This document shows, one piece after another, positions 1 through 9,000 of a stretch of 64,000 nucleotides of DNA. How positions within the stretch are numbered: position 1 is the first letter of the stretch; every line of letters starts with the position of its first letter. The notes under the pieces were generated by a model. The model was not told the DNA's origin, ran no database searches, and saw only the letters and a list, made by a program, of their open reading frames with translations. The translations under genes were made by a program, and so were the position numbers. Location: assembly GCF_051857535.1 (NCBI RefSeq), contig NZ_JBPZGY010000005.1:62001-126000 (forward strand), in the 5' to 3' direction. This DNA comes from Roseateles_B sp051857535. GTDB taxonomy: Bacteria > Pseudomonadota > Gammaproteobacteria > Burkholderiales > Burkholderiaceae_C.

Positions 1-407
1 TAGTGGCCTTGCACCAGCTGCCGGTCCAGGCGGGTGACCTGGGGCTCCTGCAGGGGGTCTATGCCCACCAGCAGCACGCCGCGCACCTGGGTGGCGGCGC
101 TCAGCAGCCCCGTGCCGCTGATGCGGGAACTGACGGCCTTCACGCCGGGCTGGCCGGCCAGGTCAGCGGCCATGCGGGCCGGGAAGCTCAGGTCCAGGCT
201 GGGCTGGTCAAGGAAGTCGCCGCGCTGCAGTTGGGCGTGGGCGCTGTAGACCTCGGTCATGTTGCGCACCATCTGCTGGTTCTGTCCGTCCAGCACGGAC
301 CAGGCCAGCACCATGGCCAGCACGCCCAGGCTGGTCACGCTCAGGATCAGCAGGGAACGCCGCACCTGGCGGCGCACATTACGCAGGGCAAGCTTCAGGA
401 AGGGCAT
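1..407 (-). CDS. ABC transporter permease, LolC/E-MacB type (partial, N-terminal part)
   Basis: The reading frame starts at 407 and runs off the left edge, so only about the first 135 residues are present. The protein starts MPFLKLALRNVRRQ, followed by one hydrophobic segment at about residues 18-40 and then an extracytoplasmic stretch. This is the layout of FtsX/MacB-PCD permeases, with one N-terminal membrane helix before a large periplasmic domain. Its start lies inside the end of the ATPase gene upstream (29-base overlap), so the two very probably form one transporter. It is the last visible gene of the biosynthetic operon. Export of the product or movement of a lipidated substrate to the outer membrane is inference. 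Confidence 0.85.
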   Translation of the reverse strand, partial: MPFLKLALRNVRRQVRRSLLILSVTSLGVLAMVLAWSVLDGQNQQMVRNMTEVYSAHAQLQRGDFLDQPSLDLSFPARMAADLAGQPGVKAVSSRISGTGLLSAATQVRGVLLVGIDPLQEPQVTRLDRQLVQGH

Positions 408-1095
408 GGGCGGAGTCCTCGACGATGGCGCCATCCTTGAGGCGAACGAGCCTGCTGGCGCTCTGCATGACACGGCTGTCATGGGTGGCGATCACGAAAC
501 TGGTGCCGGTGCGCTGGTTGAGGTCGCGCATCAGGGCCAGCAGGCCGTCGCCGGTTTCGGAATCCAGGTTGGCGGTGGGCTCATCGGCCAGCACCAGGCT
601 GGGCCGGCCGACGATGGCGCGGGCCACGGCCACACGCTGCTGCTGGCCGCCCGAGAGCTGGTCGGGCCGGCGGTCCAGCATCTCGCCCAACCCCACAGAG
701 GCCAGGGCCGCGGCGGCACGCTGGCGGCGCTCGGCCGGGGGCACGCCCTGCAGCACCAGCACGTACTCGACGTTCTCCAGCGCCGACAGCACGGGGATCA
801 GGCTGTAGTGCTGGAAGACGAAGCCCAGCTTGTGCAGGCGCAGCCCGGCCAGCTCGGTCTTGCTGAGCAGGGCGAGGTCCTGGCCGTCCAGGCGCAGCGC
901 GCCGCTGCTGGGTCGGTCCAGCGCACCCAGCAGGTTGAGCAGGCTGGTCTTGCCCGAGCCCGAGGGCCCGGCCAGTGCCACGAACTCGCCGGCCTCGATG
1001 CGCAGATGGACGTGGCGCAGGGCGGCCACGGTCTGCTCGCCTTGCGGGTGCTCGCGGCAGAGGTCGCGGGCTTCGATGAGGGGGATGCTGGGCAT
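379..1095 (-). CDS. ABC transporter ATP-binding protein, LolD/MacB type
   Basis: This 238-residue protein is a stand-alone nucleotide-binding subunit. Walker A GPSGSGKTS is at residues 43-51, the signature LSGGQQQRVAVARA lies near 140, and Walker B with LADEPTANLD follows. Length and motif wording are those of the LolD/MacB/FtsE group, which drives extraction of lipoproteins or small amphiphilic compounds from the inner membrane instead of classical transport. It lies 3 bases after the LolA-like gene and overlaps the permease gene that follows. With the LolA-like protein it resembles a dedicated Lol-type route within the biosynthetic cluster; the substrate is unknown. Confidence 0.93.
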   Translation of the reverse strand: MPSIPLIEARDLCREHPQGEQTVAALRHVHLRIEAGEFVALAGPSGSGKTSLLNLLGALDRPSSGALRLDGQDLALLSKTELAGLRLHKLGFVFQHYSLIPVLSALENVEYVLVLQGVPPAERRQRAAAALASVGLGEMLDRRPDQLSGGQQQRVAVARAIVGRPSLVLADEPTANLDSETGDGLLALMRDLNQRTGTSFVIATHDSRVMQSASRLVRLKDGAIVEDSAHALPEACPA

Positions 1096-1098
1096 GGA

Positions 1099-1869
1099 TC
1101 AGCGCCTCCGGCTGAGGTTCTGGAGCGAGAAGACCTCGTCCGCGATGGGCTGGTCGTAGCGCGCTTCCTGGATCACGAGGGTGGTTTTCTTGCCCGGCTG
1201 GTTCTCGGGCTGCATCTCCCAGCGCGTGGGCAGTTGGCGGCCGCCGAGCAGGCGCACGTCGGAGTAGCTCAGCGTGCGCACCAACTGGCCGCGCTCGTTG
1301 AAGAAGCGGGTGCTGATGGGCACGTAGTCGGCCTTGCGGACCAGGCTCAGCAGGCGGCCCCAGACCACGGCGGCCTCGGGGCGGGGCAGGGACTCGATCT
1401 CGTAGGCCTCGGCGCCGTCCACCTTGGGCTCCGCGACGATGCGGTGCTGGTAGTCATGGACGATGCTGCTTTCCTTGACCATGTCGTCGTTGCTGAAGTC
1501 CGAGCCCAGCCAGGGCTGCAGCATCATGGACGGCGGCACCTTGATGCTGCGCTCGATATTGGGCAGGTAGTTCCACATCTCAGAGCCCAGTCGCAGCGAG
1601 AGGATGCCAGCGTCCTTGGCCGGCGCGACGATGCGCACGAAGGACTTGGCAGGGCGGTGAGTCCAGAGCTTGAGCGTCAGGCTGCGCGACCACGAGGGCG
1701 TGGTGATGGTCATCTCGAACTGGCCCTGCAGCGTACTGCCCCACAGCAGTTTGTCGAAGCGCTCGATGACGTCCTCTGCCGATGGGCCGGCCACGGCCAG
1801 CGTGGGGCAGGCCAGGAGGGCGAGGGCGGCGCTGCACAGCTGCCGTCGCGGGTGGGGCTTGATCAGCAT
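1099..1869 (-). CDS. Exported outer-membrane lipoprotein-sorting protein (LolA-like fold)
   Basis: I chose the start at 1869 (MLIKPHPRRQL) because it gives a normal signal peptide with cleavage after about residue 27 (LAVAG) and a 7-base overlap with the thioesterase gene. The open frame extends 14 codons further upstream. The mature part of about 230 residues matches the family annotated as outer membrane lipoprotein-sorting protein (LolA-like half-barrel), with the typical stretches FVRIVAPAKDAG, EMWNYLP and DVRLLGG. Such proteins often accompany MacB/LolCDE-type transporters. Here it directly precedes an ATPase and permease, so a periplasmic carrier passing a hydrophobic molecule to the outer membrane is a reasonable inference. 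I did not see a lipobox. Confidence 0.85.
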   Translation of the reverse strand: MLIKPHPRRQLCSAALALLACPTLAVAGPSAEDVIERFDKLLWGSTLQGQFEMTITTPSWSRSLTLKLWTHRPAKSFVRIVAPAKDAGILSLRLGSEMWNYLPNIERSIKVPPSMMLQPWLGSDFSNDDMVKESSIVHDYQHRIVAEPKVDGAEAYEIESLPRPEAAVVWGRLLSLVRKADYVPISTRFFNERGQLVRTLSYSDVRLLGGRQLPTRWEMQPENQPGKKTTLVIQEARYDQPIADEVFSLQNLSRRR

Positions 1870-2624
1870 GTCGTCAGCTCCTCGCTGAGCGTCTGGCGCA
1901 CATGGCTCCATAGGGCGTGAGGGGCGTAGAGCACCGAGAAATGGTCGCCGTCCAGCAGCACCCGGCGCGCGCCCTGGCTGCTGTGGCGCTGCCAGGCCCA
2001 GATGTCCTCGGGCGGGATGCGGTCGCGTGTAGCGGCGAAGAGGGTGAAGGGGCAGTCCAGGCGGCGTTCGGCGTCCAGGCCAGCCCCTTCGAAGGCCGCG
2101 AAGTCGGCACGCAGGATGGGCAGGAAGAAGGCCATCAGCTCGGCGTTGTCCAGGACCTCGGTGGGCGTGCCGGCCAGGGCACGGGCTTCCTCCAGCAGCT
2201 GGGCATCGCTGTAGCGCGAGCGCGGCGGGCGGGGAATGTGCGGCGGCGCGCCGGCCGACCAGAAGGCATGCACCGGCGCCTCGCCCAGGCGCTCAGCAAG
2301 CCGCGCGCAGACGCCAAAGCCGAAGCTGGCGCCAGCGCTGTGGCCGAAGGCGGCATAGCCCAGGCCGGGGTGCTGGTCTTGCAGGGCTTCGATCTCCGGG
2401 GCCAGCTGGGCGGTCAGTCCGTCAACCAGGCGGGCATAGTCGGTCTGCAGGCCCTCGCGCAGGCGCCGGCCGTGGCCGGGCAGTTCTACCGGCAGTACGC
2501 GGATGCCGGCCGGCATCTGCGCCTGCCAGTTCAGGAAACAGGCCGTGTGGCCGCCCGCATGCGCGAAGCACAACAGCAGCAGGCGCGGCGGCTCTGTGGC
2601 AGCGAAGGACGCAGGGCTCATCAC
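1863..2624 (-). CDS. Type II thioesterase of the PKS/NRPS cluster
   Basis: This 253-residue alpha/beta hydrolase belongs to the GrsT/TEII family. It has the nucleophile motif GHSAG with Ser96, the early PELPGHG-type loop (VELPGHGRRLRE), an Asp in the FAATRDRIPPED region and the late catalytic His in DGDHFSVLY. Type II thioesterases remove misprimed or stalled acyl groups from carrier-protein phosphopantetheine arms. The gene lies in the operon right after the synthases, overlapping the membrane-protein gene before it by 4 bases (ATGA) and the LolA-like gene after it by 7. An editing role for the FAAL-PKS/NRPS line is the obvious assignment; release of product is less likely because the NRPS has its own TE. 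Confidence 0.93.
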   Translation of the reverse strand: MMSPASFAATEPPRLLLLCFAHAGGHTACFLNWQAQMPAGIRVLPVELPGHGRRLREGLQTDYARLVDGLTAQLAPEIEALQDQHPGLGYAAFGHSAGASFGFGVCARLAERLGEAPVHAFWSAGAPPHIPRPPRSRYSDAQLLEEARALAGTPTEVLDNAELMAFFLPILRADFAAFEGAGLDAERRLDCPFTLFAATRDRIPPEDIWAWQRHSSQGARRVLLDGDHFSVLYAPHALWSHVRQTLSEELTTC

Positions 2625-3079
2625 GCGGCCTCCGGCTGCGTCAGAGCGGCCGAGCCCTGTGGGCTGGCCTGACGGGTCCAGCGCCAGGCTTGCCAGGCCC
2701 CCAGGGCGCTGAGCAGGTGGTGCGCCAGGTCAATCGCGCCGGTGAGGCCGTAGCGCCAGCCCTCGGCCATGTGCGAGATCTGGTGGGCCAGCATGTAGAG
2801 ACCGGCCAGGGTGAGCAGCACCAGGGTCAGCCAGCGGAACCAGGCCGCCTGCAGGTACAGGGCGCCGGTGCCCATGGCGAGGTAGAGGAAGAACTGCAGG
2901 GAGAACACCTCCCAGCCGCGCGGGCCGGGGTGGTGGATGAATTCGCTGAAGTCGGTCTGGATGGCCGCCTTGACGAGGGTGGAGCTGATCACCATCAGCA
3001 GGGTCAGGCCCAGGCCCAGCCAGGTGAAGGCAAGGCGCAGCGGCAGGGAAGCGGTGGAGAGGGGGGACGAGGGGGTCAT
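2621..3079 (-). CDS. Small integral membrane protein of the biosynthetic operon, unknown function
   Basis: This 152-residue protein has four predicted membrane helices, at about residues 15-37, 56-78, 82-102 and 110-130, and a soluble proline/alanine-rich tail. I do not recognise the family. It starts 18 bases after the NRPS stop and overlaps the type II thioesterase by 4 bases, so it is co-translated with the assembly-line genes. A role in product handling, tailoring or immunity at the membrane is possible but nothing in the sequence shows it. Conserved histidines near the third helix (HQISHM) and in LAHHLL could bind metal or haem; this is only an observation. Confidence 0.75.
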   Translation of the reverse strand: MTPSSPLSTASLPLRLAFTWLGLGLTLLMVISSTLVKAAIQTDFSEFIHHPGPRGWEVFSLQFFLYLAMGTGALYLQAAWFRWLTLVLLTLAGLYMLAHQISHMAEGWRYGLTGAIDLAHHLLSALGAWQAWRWTRQASPQGSAALTQPEAA

Positions 3080-3097
3080 GTCTTGCTCCTGATTGGT

Positions 3098-6000
3098 TCA
3101 GAAAGGGGTTTTCAGCAGCGCTGCGATGCCATCGAGGTGTGGCTGCCGGAACAGGCTGTAGTGGCTGCCCGGCACACGCAGACTGCGCAGGCGGCCGGCG
3201 GCATGGGCGCGCCAGCCCCAGTCAGTGCGATGGGCGTCCGGGTGGCCGGCGAACTCGGCCACCTCGCCTTCGCTGGCCTGCAGCACCAGCAGCGGCGCGA
3301 GCAGGGCGACGGGACCAGGGCGGTAGCGCTGGCAGGCGCTGACCGTGGCGCTGAAGACGGCATGCACGGCCTGCAGCGCACGGGCGTCCAGGTGGCGGGC
3401 CAGTCCCTGGTCATGCAGCTGGTCCAGGGCCTGCGCGAGGGTCAGGTCTTGCGCCTGCATTCGGGCCAGCAGCGCTGGCGACAGCGGCGCCTCCAGGTCC
3501 TGGAGGAACCACTGCAGCAGCTGGCGCGGGCTGGGCGCCTGCGCCGCTTCGTCTGCGTGCGGGGCCGGCGTGTCCAGCAGGGCCAGGCAGGCCACCTGCT
3601 CGCCTTCGGCCTCCAACTGGCGGGCCATCTCGAAGGCGATGGTGCCGCCGGAGGACCAACCCCCCAGGCGATAGGGGCCTTGCGGCTGGTGCTGCCGCAG
3701 GGCGGTCAGATAGTGGGCGGCCAGGGCGGGGACCTCGTCCAGCGGAGCGCCGTCACCCGACAGCCCCGGCGCCTGGAAGGCATGGAAGTGGCCCGGCATG
3801 GCCTGCGCCAGCTCCCGGTAGCACAGCACATGGCCGCCCGCCGGATGGACGAAGTACCAGCCCGGCTCCTGGCTGCTGCCTTGTTGCAGGCAGACCAGGG
3901 CGCGCGAGCGCCGGGCCGGCGCAGCGCTGGCGGCCACGGCACGCGAGGCCTGGGCCTGCTCGATGGCCTGGGCCAAGGCGGCGATGGTGCGCCCTTCCAG
4001 CATCAGCGACAGCGGCAGGCGAACACCATGGCACTGCTCCACCCGCGTCATCACCCGCACCGCCGCGAAGGACTGCCCGCCCAGGGCGAAGAAGTCGTCG
4101 TGCACGCCGGCCTGTACGCCCAGTACAGCGGCCCAGATGTCGGCCAGGCTCTGCTCCAGCGCCGTGCGCGGGGCCACGGCGCTGCGCTCGCGCGGTTCGT
4201 TCACCGCCATGGACGCCAGGGCCGGGCGGTCCAGCTTGCCGTTGGCGGTGAGGGGCAGGCGGGCCAGGCGCTGCAGGCGGCTGGGCACCATGTAGGCCGG
4301 CAGCCGTGCGGCGAGGTGCGTCTGCAGGGCCGTCAGGTCCAGATCCTCGTCGGAGACCACAAAGCCCTGCAGCTGCTTGCCGGCCTGGCCGCCGACCACG
4401 GCCACCGCCGCCGCCCGCACCGCGGGATGGGACAGCAGCACATGCTCGATCTCGTCGATCTCGATGCGGTAGCCCTGGATCTTCACCTGGAAGTCGGCGC
4501 GGCCCAGGAACTCGATCTGGCCCTCGGGCAGCAGGCGGCCGAGATCGCCTGTGCGGTAGAGGCGCTCGCCGCTGCGCGGATGGGTGATGAAGGCCGCGGC
4601 GGTGCGCGCCTCGTCCGCCCAGTAGCCCAGGGCCAGCCCCGTGCCCCCGATGTGCAGCTGACCGGGCACGCCGTCGGGCAGCTCGTGGCCGTCCTCATCC
4701 AGCACGTACCAGCGCTGGTTGGCCAGGGGGCGGCCGTAGGGGATGCTGGGCCAGTCCGGCGGCACCTGGTCGATGGGGTAGACGATGGACCAGATCGAGG
4801 CCTCGGTCGCGCCGCCCAGGCTCACCACCTGGGCATTCGGCGCGACGCGGCGGATCTGGTCCGGCAGGGTCACCGGGATCCAGTCCCCGCTGAGCATCAC
4901 CAGGCGCAGCTGCGGCAACTGCACGCCGGCCTCCAGCGCGGCATCGACCAGCAGCTGCATCAGCGCGGGCACCGAGTTCCAGACCGTCACGCCCTCGTCC
5001 TGCATCTGGCGCAGCCAGGCGGCAGGGTCCACGCCGGTGGCCGCGTCGGGCAGCACCAGGCAGGCGCCGGCCAGGGTGCTGCCGAAGAGGTCGTAGACGG
5101 AGAGGTCGAAGTACAGGGAGGACACGCCGAACAGCACATCGGCCGGGCCCACGGCGAAGCGGCGGTTGATGTCGGCGATGGTGTTGAGGGCGCCGCGGTG
5201 GTCGATCATCACGCCCTTGGGCACGCCGGTGGAGCCCGAGGTGAAGATGATGTAGGCCAGCTGCGTCTCGCCGCAGGCGGGTGCCTGCCAGGCAGGCGCC
5301 TCCTGCGCTGGCAGGCGGTCCAGGGCGAGGTAGTCCAGCCCCGGCAGCGCGGGCGCGCCTTCCAGGCTGGACAGGCACAGGGCCAGGCGGGCGCGCGTGC
5401 TTTGCAGGAGCTGCTGCAGGCGCTGCGCCGGCCACTGCGGGTCCATGGGCACATAGGCACCGCCGGCAGCCAGGATGGCCTGCACGGCGATCACCTGCCA
5501 GGGACCGCGGGGCAGTAGCACGGCCACCGGCTCGGCGGGCTGCAGGCCGCGCGCCTGCAGCCGGGCGGCCAGGGCCAGCGCCTCGGCGGCGAGCTGGCCA
5601 TAGCTGAGGCGGCGTCCCTCACTGACCAGGGCCAGGGCCTCGCCGCGGTCGCGGGCCTGATCCAGCAGGCCGGCCTGCAGCAGGCGGCCCTCGGGGCGCG
5701 GGGCGGCGCTGTCGTTGTAGGCCAGTCGCAGGGCGCGGGCCGGCGCGTCCAGCAGGTCGAAGCCCTCGCTGTCCCAGGCGGCCTCGTCATCGGCGAGCAG
5801 GGCCAGCAGCCGCGCGTAGGCCTTCCACATGGCATCGACCTGGCCGGCCGGGAACACGTCCTCGAAGACATCCCAGGTGATCCAGACGCCGCCGTCCTCC
5901 AGGCCAAAGAACTGGTTGTCCAGCAGCACCTGGGGCGTTTCCAGGCAGCCGTGCAGGGAGCGGGTGAAGGGCTTCATGGCCAGGCCATTGCCCACCACGA

Positions 6001-9000
6001 AGGGGCAGGCGGCGCGGCCGGCCTGGCCGTGCACGCGGTTGTAGGCCTGCAGCACCTGCACGCCGCTGCAGTGCAGGTGCTGGAGGTCCTGCTGCATGCG
6101 CTGGTCCAGGCGCCGGCAGCGCTCAGCAAAGCTGCCGCCCTCGCGCCAGTCCACCTCCAGCGGGTACAGCGCGGAGAAGTTGCCCACGATCTCGAAGATC
6201 TGCTCATGCAGGGGCAGGCGGTGCGAGACCATGTTGTTGAGCAGGAAGTGGCGCGAGCCGCTCCAGAAGGACAGCACCTGGGCGTAGGCGGCGAAGAGCC
6301 CGGCCTCCGGGCGCAGGCCGCGCGCCTCGCAGCGCTGGCGCAGGGCCTGCCATTGCGCGGCGCTGAGGTCCATGTCCCGGCGCTTCATCATCGAGCGCTG
6401 GCGGCGGTTCAGGCGCGGCTTCAGGGGCAGGGCGGGCGCGGCAGGCATGCCGGGCAGGCGGTCCATCCAGTAGCGGCGCGAGCGCTCGCCCTGGGGGCTC
6501 TGCTCCAGGCGCTCCAGCGCCAGCACGCAGTCGCGGAAGCTCAGGGACAGCGGCGGCAGCACCAGGGCGGGGTCGCGGTAGCAGCGCTCCACGTTCGCGA
6601 AGAACTGCTGGGTGCCAAAGCCATCCCAGAACACGGCATTGCAGTTGATGTGCAGGCGCGCGGCGCCGCCGGGCAGCAGGGTGGCGTGCACCTGCATCCA
6701 GGGCCAGCGGTCCACGGGCAGGGTCTGGCGCTCCATGCGGGCGCGGGTGGCCAGCAGCCGGGCCTCGCAGGCGGCGGCATCGAGCGTGCGGCAGTCGTCC
6801 AGGGTCAGAGGCAGCGGGGTCAGGTCTCGCACCGGGCGCAGGCGCAGCTCGGGCGTGGCCACCACGATGTTGGCGGCCTGGCGCTGCAGCTCGCGCTGCA
6901 GGGCCTGCTCGTAGCGGGCCGTGTCGAAGGCGGGCATCTCCACCTCGACGTAGTGGTGGGTGCGCACGTGGAATTCGAGGTCCTCGCCATCGCCCATCAG
7001 GAAGGCCAGCTGCACGTCGGCGGCGGGGAAGTCCTCGCCGTCCGGCACCGGGGTGGGCTCGATGAGGGGCAGGCCAGCGTCGCTGTCGGCGTCTTGCGAT
7101 GACTGCAGGCCGGCCAGCGCGGCGGCAAAGTCCGCCAGGCGGGGCTGCTGGAAGAAGCACTGCATCAGCCGCCCCTGCAGCGCGGCGGGCAGGCCCAGCT
7201 GCTCGCGCACGCGGCTCAGCAGGCGCAGGGCCAGCAGGGAGTCCCCGCCGACGTCGAAGAAGCTCTGGGCAGGGGTCAGGTCTTGCCTGCCCAGCAGGGA
7301 TTGCCACAGCGGCAGCAGCTGTTCCTGCAGGGCCAGGGCTGCGGCGTTTGCCTGCCCCGTGGGCGCCGTGCCCTCGGGGCTCTGCTGCTGCAGCAGGGCC
7401 TGCAACTGGGCCGCGTCCACCTTGCCGTTGGCGCTCAGGGGCAGGGCCTCCAGCAACTGGAAGCGCTGGGGCAGCATGTACTCGGGCAACCAGGCCGCGA
7501 GGGCCTGGCGCAGGGAGCCGTCGGCCAGTCGGGCGGGCCAGTCCGCCGCGTCGGCGTCGACCACCAGCAGGCTCACCAGCTGCTTCTGCGCGCCTTCGGT
7601 GCGCACGCCGGTCCAGGCCTGGCGGATGCCGGGCTGGCGCAGCAGGCAGGCGTTGATCTCGCCCAGCTCGATGCGCAGGCCGTTGATCTTGACCTGGTGG
7701 TCCTGGCGGCCGAGGAACTCGATCTGGCCGTCCGGGGTGACGCGACCGAGGTCACCCGAGCGGTACAGGCGCTCGCCGGTGCGCGGGTGGCGCAGGAAGC
7801 GCTGCGCGGTCTGGGCCTCGTCGCCCAGGTAGCCGCGGCCCACGCAGGCGCCGCCGATGCAGATCTCGCCCGCCACGCCGACGGGACGCTCCTCCAGCAG
7901 CGCGTCCATCACCCACATGCGCTGGTTGGCCAGCGGCCGGCCGTAGGGAATGCTGGACCAGGCCGGGTCGACCTCGCCGATGGGGTACTGCGTGCACCAG
8001 ATGGCGGTTTCCGTGGGGCCGCCCGAGGCCAGCAGCTGCAGGCTAGGGCAGACGCGGCGAGCGCGGTCCGGCAGGCTCACGGGTATCCAGTCGCCGCTCA
8101 GGATGGCCTGGCGCAAGGTGGAGGGCAGGGGCGCCCCCTGCGACTGCAGGTGCTCCAGGTGCTCCACGAAATGCTGCAGCAGCTGGGGCACAGAGTTCCA
8201 CAGGCTCACGCGGTGAGCCTGCACCAGCTCGGCCCAGTGCTGGGCATCGTGCAGGCGTGCCGGGTCGGGCATCACCAGGCAGCCGCCGGCGGCGACCACG
8301 CCGAAGAGGTCATAGACCGAGAGGTCGAAATGCAGGGCCGACAGCGCCAGCACCCGGTCCTCGGGGCCCACCTTCATGCGGCGGTTGATGTCCTGCAGGG
8401 TGTTGACCGCCTGGGCATGCTCGATCATCACCCCCTTGGGCTGGCCGGTGGAGCCGGAGGTGAAGAGCACGTAGGCCAGGTCACCGGGGCGGGTCGATGC
8501 CGGCGGCGGGGCGATGGCCGGGGCGGCCAGGGCCTCGTCACCCAGGCACAGCACCTGCACGCCGGGCGGAACGTCCGGCACGGGGGCGTGCACGCGCTGC
8601 GTGAGCAGCAGGCGGGCGCCGCTGGCGCTCAGCAGGTGGCGGCGGCGCTCGGCCGGCAGGCGGGTGTCTATGGGCAGGTAGGCGGCGCCGGCCATCAGCA
8701 CGCCGTAGACGGCCAGGACCTGCTCGCAGCCCTTGTCCATCATCACCGCCACCGGCTGTTCGCGATTGGCGCCCAGGGCCTGCAGGGCCTCGGCCAGCGC
8801 CTGCGCCTCGCGGGCCAGGCGGGCGTAGGACAGCTGGCCGTCGGCGGCGATCACCGCCAGCGCCTCGGGCTGGCGGCGGGCCTGGGCGATCAGGCCGTCC
8901 TGCAGCAGACCGTGGCCGATGACGGGGTCGTCGGTGGCATTGAACTGCGTCAGCAGGGGCAGGTGGCTCGCAGGCAGGGTCGAGGGCAGGGGGTGCTGCG

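Noticed and set aside
2690..5518. A plus-strand open frame of over 900 codons opposite the NRPS gene
   Set aside because: Same reason: antisense shadow with biased composition and no recognisable fold.
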